A program made the translations under genes and the position numbers. Of a DNA stretch of 64,000 nt, positions 22,701-32,539 are shown piece by piece (the first letter of the stretch is position 1; every line of letters starts with the position of its first letter). The notes under the pieces are model-generated. The model made no database searches, was not told the DNA's origin, and saw only the letters and a list, made by a program, of their open reading frames with translations. Source of the stretch: Adiantum capillus-veneris (Eukaryota > Streptophyta > Polypodiopsida > Polypodiales > Pteridaceae); assembly GCA_014529385.2 (NCBI GenBank), contig CM043962.1:89949680-90013679 (forward strand), read 5' to 3'.

Positions 22701-23667
22701 GAATGTAAATAATGCAAGTGACAAGTGTGGGTACTCTCATCCCGCTCGAGAAGTTTGACACATGCGGTAACTGTCTATTTGCGGCGTCTGATCTGCGGTG
22801 ATACGTGCATCGCCCTAGAAGTGGTCAAAAATGGAATGTGGAGATGTGAAAATGTGCTTTGGGTATCGAGGATCAAACGTGAAAAATTTGGTGAATTTTG
22901 GAGTCCATTTGGGGTTTTTCCTGTGAAAAATGCCCTCCAGGGATCAAAACTGGCCAAAACTGGGCCAAAAAGGGTCAAAAAATGGTCAAAAAAGATGTGA
23001 AATGGCTTCAAATTGCAACATCAGTGAAGCTTCCATGAGTGCTTGGGCTAAAGGAGCATTTTGGAAGCCAAGTTTTGGCACTTTCACCTCTCTGTGTGGG
23101 GAAGGAAGCAGGGTTCCTACAGGTGGTCTAGTGCAGTCCCGTTGCGTTCCCGTCCTGTTTTTGAGTGTATGGAGGAGTGAATAAGAGCTTTGTCTCTTCA
23201 ACTTTGCACTTGGGAGAGTCTATGGAAGTTCTGAGGTTTCGATGGATGTGTGTGTGCAAGGAATTAAGGGAAGAAGGTGCGGCTTTCTGTAAGACTATGT
23301 GACCCTGTATCGGTGCCATTAGGGTTGGTGCTACTCCAAAGAGTCCAACATAGTAGAGTTTGGTGAAGCCTTTGTAATGGTTTGAGAGTGGCATTTTGTG
23401 GCTGGATTTTTTGGGTTTTTGATGGTTTTTCTTGTATATTTTGTTCACCATCAAGCGTGATTTCCAATGTTGATCACCTCGACTCACCTTGTAGTGTCTA
23501 CGGGCAGGCAAGGGCTTGTAGGTCGAGGCATTTGGAGTTTGAAGTGAGCTTGTGGGTAGAATTTTTAGGGATCTTTTGAGTGGTGGTGAGGAATTTAAGT
23601 AAATTCCTTGTATTGTATTGAGTTTTCTGGGTGTGTGAGTGTGTGCACGACATCTTTTGCTCCATCA
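22700..23667 (+). repeat. Probable 5' LTR region of gypsy element 1
   Basis: The sequence ends CCATCA at 23667, five bases before a gypsy-type primer site (TTTGGCGATCCCGC from 23671). It is therefore probably LTR sequence. It contains repeated gggatcaaaactgg / gccaaaa(a/c) motifs near 22935-22995. The left end is not determined because no second LTR is in the window. Confidence 0.45.
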
Positions 23668-23670
23668 TCC

Positions 23671-23685
23671 TTTGGCGATCCCGCA
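23671..23685 (+). other. Gypsy element 1 primer-binding site
   Basis: TTTGGCGATCCCGCA directly follows the LTR end, analogous to TTTGGCGCCCCC in element 3 and TTTGGTGCCCCC in element 4. Confidence 0.5.
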
Positions 23686-23834
23686 GGGAGCGGAAATTTG
23701 CCAGTTGTGCACCCAGGTGAAGCGGTTTTTCTGTGAAGTTCGAGCTTCATTGAAGAAAAATGGTGGTTTGGTTGAGGTGCAAGACTTCAACTTTTGTGGA
23801 GTTACTCACGCAAGGGAGAAGCGACTCCGAAGAG

Positions 23835-24651
23835 ATGGCTTATAGTCGGCCAGTGTTCACAGGGAAGGTGGATGTGAAGGACTGGATTGCGGATTTCGAG
23901 TGGCATATTCTTGGTATGCACATTGTGAATGACGAAGCCAAGCTTCATGTATTTCCTCTTGCGCTCAAAGGAGAAGCTCGGGAGTGGTTTGAAGGTTTAG
24001 AGGAAGAAAAAAAGCAAACATGGGAGCAGATGAAGATGGAAATTTTTGACAAGTTTGGAAAGAAACTAACCGCAACAGAAGCGACAACAAAATTGAGAGG
24101 TTTGCAGCAAGATGTTCATGCTAACTTTAAAGAGTTTTTGCAACACTTCAAAGGGATTTGGGTTCAATTAGAGGCGGCATCCCAAGTACCTCTAGGGGAT
24201 TTCTTTAAAGTACGTCAGTTTATGGATTGCCTCCATCCAAGTGTAAGGGAGAAGGTCAATCAAGATGAGCCTGCTACATTTGAAAGAGCTGTGGAAATTG
24301 CCGAGGCCAAGAGCAAGAAGATCAAGAGAAGGTGGGAGCAAGGCCTGACACATACTGAGCCAGTTGTGGTGCAACCAATGGTCCCTGTGACAACAGATGA
24401 TAGAGTGGAGCGAGTGGTGCAAGGTCCAGATTACGGCCAGGGTTCTACATGATCTTGCCGGTCAGTTGCAAGAATTAAGAATTAACATAATGAATAGAAA
24501 CCAAAGAGAAGAGCAGCCAACTGGGAGAGGTAGGGGACGAAGGCTACAAGGAAGATGCTACAATTGTGATGAAGAGGGTCACTACGCCCTTGATTTTCCT
24601 GAACCACCAAGAGAGAGAGGAGGGGTATACCCCTTATATGGACGTGGTTGA
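23835..24651 (+). pseudogene. Gypsy element 1 gag
   Basis: ATG at 23835 opens MAYSRPVFTGKVDVKDWIAD, followed by ALKGEAREWFEGLEEEKKQTW and F..F-type retrotransposon Gag (Retrotrans_gag) signatures. A frameshift near 24440 leads into the second frame, which contains the zinc knuckle CYNCDEEGHYALDF; the last Cys of CX2CX4HX4C has become Phe. The frame stops at 24649-24651. Confidence 0.85.
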
Positions 24652-24708
24652 GGAAGACTAGAAGAAAATCATCAAGAGCGGGCACTAGAAGCACCACCAC
24701 CACAACTG

Positions 24709-25810
24709 TTGCTTGGAAATGGAGAAGGTAGGGCTATCAACATCATTACCCTTGAGCATCAAGATGTGGATGTTTTGGCCAATAAGAGAGCTAGGCATGA
24801 TAGGGAGAAAGAGACAAAAGAAGAGAGGGAAACAAGAGCAATAAAAGGAAAGGCTAAGGTAGAAGACAAACCAGAAAGTAGTAAGAGGTGGCGAAGAAGG
24901 AAAATTGGTCCAAAGGACTACCTCCTTGGCCAAGGTGTTGAAGACTATGATATTGTCGACGACATACGAAATCAAAAGGTAAATATATCTTTTGGTCAGT
25001 TGGTGGCTTTGAATGCTAAATTGAGGAGGCAGTGGAACAAGTGTGTGAGTACGCGTCTTCCTTCCAAGAAGGAAAAGCGCCAAAGCATGGTGTCATCTTT
25101 GAGGGTTGGTCACCCAGTGGATATGGTGCCAATAGTTGAAGCTATGCTGGGAAAGAAGACGGAAGTGCAAGCATATGTGGATGGTGGTGCCCAGGTGTGT
25201 GTCATGACCGAGGCTATCATGAAGGAAGCAGGCGTTAAGATGTCAGTGAATGCTTCGATCCGTATGAGGATGGCCAACCACAAAAAGGCAAGGTGTCTTG
25301 GAATAGCTGAAGATGTGAAGATAAAAGTCTTGTGGATTGAGTGCTTGGTTGATTGCTACGTGATGCAAGCGGGTGAGAACGCTTATTCGATCATTTTAGG
25401 GAGGCCATGGCTTATAACCCCTGGTGCTAAGCACGATTGGGGCACGGGCTTGATCACCATCCCGGACAAAGAGAAAGGAAGGAACATTGTCTACAACATG
25501 AAGACACACGAGAGTCGTACACAACCCCTATTGGAGATGCAAGATACGGATTCGACAGAAAGAAAGTGTAGAGGAAGGATTGATGCAATTATGTCCTGAT
25601 CTTTTTGGGATAAGTGTTGAAAAGGAAGCATCGATGCATGATGTGAATGTCAAGGAGAAGAAGGATAGTCCAAAAGCAATTGTAGAGCTTGCCAAAGTGA
25701 ATGTAAGGAGCATGCTAGGAGAGGACTTGATAGAAAAAGAAAAAAAGGAGTATGAAGACATGTTCAAGGAATTTCCAAAGCTATTCGCCACTGAATATAC
25801 AGAGTTGTAA
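24709..25810 (+). pseudogene. Gypsy element 1 protease and linker
   Basis: A basic, charged linker is followed at about 25171 by YVDGGAQVCVMTEA (the D-G-G-A form of the retropepsin active site also seen in elements 3 and 4) and later IILGRPWL, the second retropepsin hallmark. The frame ends at 25599 and continues in the +1 frame to 25810 with EKKEYEDMFKEFPKLF, the usual run-in to reverse transcriptase. Confidence 0.85.
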
Positions 25811-26565
25811 GGAGCTAAAGGAGTCGAGCATAGAATCAATCTAAAAGAAGGTGCCAAGCCAAAGGTTCAAAATCTTAGGAGGTTGGGGGTCATTCATGAG
25901 AAGGCACTTCATGAAGAGGTGATGAAGCTTTTGGAAGCAGATTTCATCTTTCGAGTGGAGGAGTCTGAATGGGTCTCTCCAGTTGTTATTGTGCCCAAGA
26001 AGAACGGAATATTTAGGATATGTGTTGATTTCAAACCTTTGAATGCTGCCACAAAAAGTGATCATGATCCACTACCCTTTCTAGATGAAATCCTCGATCA
26101 GGTTGTAGGTCATGAACGTTACTCAATCATGGATGGATTTTCTGGCTACTTTCAGATCTTGATAGCGATTGAAGATCAATTGAAAACGACCTTCATTACT
26201 CCTTGGGGTTGTTTTGTCTACAAAAAAAGCCTTTTGGGATGGTTAATGCATATGCTACCTTCCAAGGATGGATGAATAGAGTGTTTGGTCCCTGCTTGGG
26301 TAAGTTCATTCATGTTTTCATGGATGACATGGGGTGTTATAGCTCAAGGGTCACACATTTGGAGAAGTTGAGGTTGAGTTTTGAAAGGCTTCAACAAGAG
26401 GGTGGGCAACTCAACCCAAAGAAGTGTAAATTTGCTCATGCTAGAGTCCATTTGCTAGGACATGTGGTTTCCCAAAATGGAATAGAAGCTGACCCAGAGA
26501 AATTTAAGGCTTTGTTGCTTATGGATCCGCCCAACAACACAAAGGATTTAGCATCATTTGTGCAT
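25811..26565 (+). pseudogene. Gypsy element 1 reverse transcriptase, truncated
   Basis: It reads in order EWVSPVVIVPKKNGIFRICV, ALNAATK-type LNAATKSDHDPLPFLDEIL, MDGFSGYFQI and TFITPWG. After a frameshift near 26215 come FMDDMGCYSS (catalytic box, F for Y) and LLGHVVSQNGIEADPEK. Homology to the other gypsy elements ends at about 26565, in the thumb region (SFVH). The sequence then switches to the minus-strand element 2. No RNase H, integrase or 3' LTR follows. Confidence 0.9.
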
Positions 26566-26706
26566 AGGTTTACGTGTATTGGTTTGTGTCTTAGGTATCC
26601 ACAATTGCCTAGGCTTGGTTTCCATGATTGATTTCTTAACCCATATTTTCGTGACCATGGTGGTGGATGATTGTTGAGCTGTTGTATGTAGCGATGGTAG
26701 AGGTTC

Positions 26707-27429
26707 TCAGACATGGTCTGTTTGTACAAATGGCGTGGCTAAAGATTGGACCTCGTGTTCAATGAGTATATTTTTCTCCTGCCACTTTGGTGTGGCTTGA
26801 TAAGTGCGCATCCACGGCACTCCCAGAATAACTTCTTCATTAAGATGTTGATCTTCGACCACATGAAATTGATGTGGATAAATTGTCCCATCAATGGTGA
26901 TTGGTAAATTTATGTGGCCTAGACTGTCCATAGTATCTTTTTTTGCGACTTTGAAGCCCATAGTGTTGGGCATTAGAGGTTCCTGTGTGATTTTTCTGAA
27001 AGTGGATTAGTTAACCACATTAGCTCTAGCCCCTGTGTCTATTAACTCTCTTTCGGTGGTGCCATCGACAAGTTGTAACTAAATTCGTAGATCCATTCCT
27101 CCTAACCATGTAGCCGCCGTTTGTATGGATGCTATCGGAGCATTCTTAATAGCCACTCCCTCTTGTTCTTTCCTCTAGAAGTTTGCTTGCTCCCTACGTT
27201 TTAATATTCTGAGTTTGGCTTCCTGCTATGCTTGTTCCCAAATGTCCTGTGCTTGACGTCTGCGCTGAGCTGTTTCATGAAGTGTTGCGAGTTCTTCTTG
27301 TGTCAGGGGAAGAAGGTATTTCTTTAACCTGCAACCACTCGTCCAATTAGGCATCTCCTCTCCTGCGAATGTTGCAAGTTTGATGGCGCCACTTTGCAAT
27401 ATATCATGGATTACAAAAGGCCCCATTCC
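26707..27429 (-). pseudogene. Integrase C-terminal extension with second retropepsin-like domain
   Basis: This is the same minus-strand frame as the integrase ORF above it, interrupted only by stop codons. After the integrase C-terminal GPFVIHDILQSGAIKLATF and a basic linker comes ELIDTGARANVVN (about 27005-27045), with the D-T-G-A active-site motif of retropepsins. Then follow LGHINLPITIDGTIYPHQF and EVILGVPWMRTY, the ILG-x-PW second hallmark. The gypsy protease upstream of reverse transcriptase is present separately at 31713-32357, so this is an additional copy of the fold. It may belong to the same polyprotein or be a captured piece of another element. Confidence 0.65.
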
Positions 27430-28483
27430 TCACTTTTTGAGTTTTTTGGAGTACTGTTTGATGGTATACATGAGAACGTAATCCCCTTTTTGGAACTCCT
27501 TACCAATCGCGTGTTGATCATGGAAAGATTTCATTTGTTTTTTTTGAGCATATATCCCAGCTATCGCTTTAAGTCTAGTTTCATCTAATTGTTCTAGGGT
27601 GTCTAGTCTCTCCGATAGCTCATGGCCCGTCCATCCTAATTGTGTTTCCACTCTGAGGGATTTGATTAGGAACTCCAACGGTAGTATCACATTAATCCCG
27701 AATACCAGGCTAAAGGGAGTCGTTTCAATGGAAGTTTTAAAAGCTACGCAGTAAGCCCATAAGGCTATGTGTAGCTTTGAATCCCAGTCATTTCTTGAGT
27801 CACTGACTATCTTGGTGAGCACTGTGCATAGGATTTTGTTGGTACTCTCTGCCTGTCCATTGGATTGCGAATGATAGGGTGTTGACTTATGATGGACCAC
27901 CATGAATTTGTCAAGGAGGCTCTCAATGACGTCGCTTCATAAAGTGTGTTCCCGTATCGCTCACTATTTCGATTGGTAGTCCATATTCAGTAAAGACGTT
28001 TTTGAAAAGGAAATGAGCTGTGGTCCTTGCATCATTTTTTGGGGTTGCTTTTTCTTCCACCCATTTCGTCATGTCGTCTATTGCTACTATGATGTATTGT
28101 GCGTGAGTCCTATATCCTGGAGGTATGATGGGACCAACGAAGTCAATGCCCCATCTGGAAAAAGCACGTACACCCATCATTGGCCTCAGTGGAATTTCAT
28201 CTCTCCTTTGGGGTGGTTTTGTGCGTTGACATCCATCACATCGTTTGACATATGTCGTTGTATCCATGAACAGGGTTGGCCACCATATGCATGAGTGTAG
28301 CATGAGCTTTGTCGTTTTATCAGCAGAGAAGTGTCCCCCTGGTTGTCCTAAGTGTGCTTGATCTAGGATGACGTAATATTCACTTTCTCTAGCACACAGT
28401 AGTAATTGTTTGTGCTTTCCCCACCTATAGAGTTGGTTGGCAATGAGTAGATAGTGTTTGTCTTCTTCTTCGACAGTTTTCAT
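27430..28483 (-). pseudogene. Gypsy element 2 integrase
   Basis: The minus-strand frame from 28483 has the HHCC finger (HLGQPGGHFSADKT, then CDGCQRTK) and the catalytic core with WGIDFVGPI (first Asp) and EIVSDTGTHF (second Asp). After a frameshift near 27915 it continues at 27903 with YHSQSNGQAESTNKIL, containing the catalytic Glu, and LHIALWAY. It ends with the FQKGDYVLMYTIKQ C-terminal block. The domain order is complete but needs one frameshift. Confidence 0.88.
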
Positions 28484-28508
28484 TCTTGCTTTGCCCCATT
28501 CCGCTGGA

Positions 28509-28788
28509 GGGTGAAAGCATGTTAACTTGTCTCGCTTTTTGTGCTAGTTAGCAGTTTCAAGTTAGCACATCTTCGAAAAGTTGGGCGTCCGGTAAAATTT
28601 TTACAAATAATATGAAAATTTGTCGAAGGTTGTACATTTGGATTCCTTGTTTCAATTGCTTTCTATTGATATGTCATAGATCTTGGAGATGTAGCTCAAG
28701 TTATTGTACTAGTTAGCATATGTCAAAATTGTGCTAGTTAGCATTGTCCGGGACATGAAAAAGCATGACAAGTTAACATGCTTTCACT
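28509..28788. mobile_element. MITE-like element, about 280 bp
   Basis: Perfect 21-bp terminal inverted repeats lie at 28511-28531 (starting gtgaaagcatgttaac) and 28767-28787 (ending gttaacatgctttcac). With two mismatches the match extends to about 30 bp. There is no coding capacity. A candidate 5-bp target duplication, ctgga, flanks it (28504-28508 and 28789-28793). The interior repeats tgctagttagca near each end. It sits in the linker between RNase H and integrase of gypsy 2. Confidence 0.85.
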
Positions 28789-28799
28789 CTGGAAAGGTT

Positions 28800-29253
28800 T
28801 TGTTTTTTAAGTACTCAACTATGTGAGCACTCTATTTAGGTGCTTGTACTACACGAAACATGGTGACATGTTCCACTAGGGACTGTATTATACAACTATC
28901 ATAGGATTTTACATATTTATGGACACTGTGTTCCATGTTTGGTCAGTAGGCGTCTTTGTAACCATTGGCCTATCTGTGTTTCACCAGTGTGAAATCCCGT
29001 ATTTTGTATATGAGCTTGTTTGAGGTAGTAGGTGGTATCTTCGAGCTGTACACATAGTCTCAGTATCCCATCCTTATCGTGTTTGTACAGTCGTCCTGCT
29101 AAAAGTTAGAGATTTTGTGTTTGATGGATAATTGATGGTTGTCTTTCTATCTGCAATGAGCCGATTGTGAGCAGAGGAATGACCCCTTTGCTCTATCTTG
29201 GAACCATTTCTATGTTAAACAGATATGAATCAGGAAGGTCATCATCAACACCC
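28800..29253 (-). other. Gypsy 2 RNase H-integrase linker, degenerate
   Basis: No clear open frame. It lies between recognisable RNase H and integrase blocks and is presumably decayed polyprotein linker. Confidence 0.4.
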
Positions 29254-29697
29254 TCATGGTGCTTCCCCATGAAATAGTCGTGAAAGATGACCTGCTCTTT
29301 GGTGTGTGGTCCCATTTTTTATGACCACCGTGAAGTCAAACTCAAGCAACAATATAAACCAACAAACAATTATTCCAGTGCTGCAAGGTTTGTTTACTAG
29401 ATACAACAGTGCTTGATGATCCACGAAGAAGACAAAATTGTTTTCTAGAAGGTAGTGTCTAAATTTCTTGACAAAATAGATCATTCCCAAACCTTCTCTT
29501 TACGTAGTGGTATAATTTCTCTCTGTGTTGTTTAGTTGCCGACTAGAGTAGCAAATGGGAAAATCCATTTTCTTCTTTCCTGGTGGTTGGGCTAATATGC
29601 ACCCGATGGCATAGGCTGATGCATCCACATGGACATGAAAGATTTTTCTCCAGTGAGGGGCTTGCAAAATTGGAGGTGAAATTAAATGTTTCTTCAA
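29254..29697 (-). pseudogene. Gypsy element 2 RNase H
   Basis: The first frame (29697-29500) has FHVHVDASAYAIGCILAQ and PICYSSRQLNNTERNYTTT. The second (29490-29254) has MIYFVKKFRHYLLENNFVFF, VDHQALLYL and the AGHLSRL ending. These are the RNase H signatures of gypsy elements. A short frame break separates the two halves. Confidence 0.88.
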
Positions 29698-29730
29698 TTT
29701 TTGGAAAGCCTTCTCACATTCCTCAGTCCA

Positions 29731-30907
29731 TTAAAACTTAGTTATTATGAGGGCGTACAATGGCTTAGCTATTACAACATACATATATATGAAACGCCTG
29801 TAGTATCCGCAATGCCCCATAAATGCTTGCACTTCTTTTATCTTCATTGGTCTCGGTAGTGCAAAATTTTTTTGCACCTTTCCTTGATCAGTTGAAATTC
29901 CGTTTTTTGGACACAATGTGGCCCAAAATTCTACATTGTCTTACCATGAAGACGCATTTTTTCGGGTTTAAGAAAATACGATACGTTCTGCATTTTTCTA
30001 AGACTTTTCCCAGATGAGTGATGTGTTCACTTCGTCGATGAGAATGAACACAAAGATCATCCATGTAGATCTTCAAAAATTGTCTGAGATATTCTTTGAA
30101 TGCGTGGGTCATAGTCTTTGAAATGTGGCCGGGGCATTGGTCAAGCCGAAAGGCATTATCCTGTATGCAAATATACCCCTCTTTGTCGCAAAATTTGTCT
30201 TATGCTGATCTTCTACTCTAATCATCAAGTGGTTGTAGCCTGAGAACCCATCCAAGAAACTATAGGCCTCTTTCCCTGCTACCCTCCCAATAACATGATC
30301 GGTTATTGGAAATCGGTAGTTATCCCTGATGGTGGCCGCATTTACTTGTTTGAGTTTTACACAGACACGCAGTTTGCCAGTCTTTTTGGGTACCACCACA
30401 ATTGGGGATACCCACTCGGTGTGCTCACTCGTAGATAAACTCAGCGTCCTTCAGTTTGTCTATTTCCTCCTTAATTTTCTTTGCAAAAGTTTCATTGTAC
30501 GTGTAAGGACGTTGTTTGTGTGGTCTGGCATCACTCTTAAGGGAAATCGTGTGGTGAAATATGCCAGGATCTATCCCCTTTAGATCTTTGTATGACCATG
30601 CAAAGACATCTTTATATTGCCTGAGTGTATCGACTAGAAGTTGCTCTTCCTCTTCAGTAAGGTCCATGGCAATATATGCCGGTTTAGGCTCCTCACCTGG
30701 TTCTGCTAAGTTGATGCTTTTCGTATTTTCAGGCCCATCATATGAAATTCTTGGTTCTTTGGGATCTTCTTTGGGTTTTTGCACCACTATCTTCCTATCC
30801 TGAATGGTATACTTCTTATAGTGGGAAGGTGCATCGAATTTATCATCATTTGATTCCTCATCACTTTTCATTTTTGTTGTCCAAACTTCCTTGAAAGATC
30901 GTTTCAA
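29731..30907 (-). pseudogene. Gypsy element 2 reverse transcriptase
   Basis: Minus-strand pieces read: DTLRQYKDVFAWSYKDLKGI and FHHTISLKSDARPHKQR (30907-30425); VVPKKTGKLRVCVKLKQVNA, FLDGFSGYNH and RIMPFGLTNAPATFQ (30399-30109); and IYMDDLCVHS, the YMDD catalytic box, with LNPKKCVFM (30112-29888). Then come KIKEVQAFMGHCGYYRRFI (29916-29731). One conserved Asp position reads LKQVNAAT where VDYRKLN-like is usual. Several frameshifts are present. Confidence 0.9.
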
Positions 30908-31017
30908 ACCATGGTATACTTCTTATAGTGGGAAGGTGCATCGAATTTATCATCATTTGATTCCTCATCACTTTCCATTTTTGTTGTCCAAACTTCCTTG
31001 AAAGCTCGTTTCAAATC
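30804..31017. repeat. 107-bp tandem duplication in gypsy 2
   Basis: Direct copies at 30804-30910 and 30911-31017 (starting atggtatacttcttat) differ at about three bases. As 107 is not a multiple of three, the duplication shifts the polyprotein frame just upstream of reverse transcriptase. Confidence 0.9.
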
Positions 31018-31065
31018 ATTGTATTTCACTTTGCGCTCCATCTTGGACAACTTAAAAGATTTTTT

Positions 31066-31731
31066 TCAATTTTCCTCTTTTTTTGGTTTTTGTTTTGATG
31101 TTCTTTTGGTTGAGTCAGGTTTCATATATCGCTTTGGTATCCTGTCCTTCAGGCAGTCAGTCGCTACAACTAATCTAAAGTATTGCATTTTGTCAGTTAA
31201 TAGAGGTATTGAGTCCTTGTTGTTCTTGTTGTGGTTGTTTCTGCGTTTATCTCGATACATGTGTTGTCTTCGAGGCTTGTGGTTTGGGAAATCATAGTAG
31301 ATCACTCGTCGATCCTTCCGTTTGATGCTCTAACTCGAGCTACTGGACAACTCATCGTCCGCGTTATCCTCTAGCGTCTTATCAATGGAGTCTTGAAAAT
31401 CTTCTTCTTCATCCGTTTGGACAAGGTCTCTTACAGAGATTTCATCCACTATGCGTCGGCACTGGGACACCCCTTCCTTGTCAGGCACGTCTTCCTCTAT
31501 CTTTGGAGTTAGGAGGACATTCATCATCTGGAATGGAATGATATCATACCCTTCCTCATCACAAAAATTGATGAGGGTCACCTCGATTACACAAACATCA
31601 AGAGCAGCTAGTATTTGTTGCCATCCAAATGGTTCGAACATCTCTTCTGGAAAAGGCTCTGATATGTATACTTTTTCTTGTGCAGTCCTATCAAGAATGC
31701 AGTTTTCCTTTTTTAGACTTCTACAATCCAA
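31066..31731 (-). pseudogene. Gypsy 2 protease-RT linker
   Basis: The minus frame 31731-31330 contains LDRTAQEKVYISEPFPEEM and an acidic tail; 31305-31066 is highly basic. Neither has an identified domain. They sit between the protease and reverse transcriptase of element 2 and are read as linker. Confidence 0.5.
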
Positions 31732-32357
31732 AGCTTCTCATGTCCATTAGTGAGCTTTGTTCTGGAGCCAAGCCAATATTCCTCCTTCCTAGTCAGTTGT
31801 GGAACGCAAGTCTTCCCTGTGGTTCTTTCTACGTCTCTGTAGCTATTATCTGTGACACTAATTTTTGTAGTGACATCCTTGTTCCTGAGATAGATATATT
31901 CGTAGCCCCAATCTTGCACCATTTTGAGCTGACGCATGAATGGTCTGTCCAGTATGATGTCACAATTGCTACTCTCATCGAAATCCATAATAGCGAAGGT
32001 GTGTTCATATGAAATTCCACAAGAGGTTACTACAATCTGCTCCAAGATGCCAATAGGTCTCTCCAGGTACCCATCCGGTAGTTGAAGTTTCATTCTAGTT
32101 TTCCTTAGAGCAGGTTTATCCCATTTTTTCCACATTGCTTTGGTGGCTATGGAAATTCCGGCTCCACTATCCAATATCGCTACCGATTTTACATCCTTGT
32201 ACTCTACCGGTAGGGTAGTATTTCCTTTCTCACCTTCACAATAGTCCCCTACCTTGTTTACTGGCACTGGCTCATGTTTAGTTTGCTTCGAGGGTTGTGT
32301 CTTTAGTGTGTTTTGAGAAGCCTCGGGTGAAGGAATTACAAGCCCTATTTTTTTCAA
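31713..32357 (-). pseudogene. Gypsy element 2 protease (upstream copy)
   Basis: SVAILDSGAGISIATKAMW carries the DSGA retropepsin motif; CDIILDRPFMRQLKMVQDWG gives the second hallmark (ILxRPF). The position between Gag and reverse transcriptase is the normal one for a gypsy protease. This makes the DTGA domain at 26707-27045 a second, displaced copy. Confidence 0.85.
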
Positions 32358-32539
32358 AATTTTGCGACCTCATTCCAAAGATGCGCTCTAATATTCAGTA
32401 ACTCTAACAGAGTCAGTGTACAATGGATAGGGGATGACATTAGCTCGTGAAGAGTTTAAGTATCCATCATCTTAGGATTGGCTTTCCATTGAGATGGGAC
32501 TTTCCTTACCTCAGATCGAGTTTCAGGGTTACCAATAAA

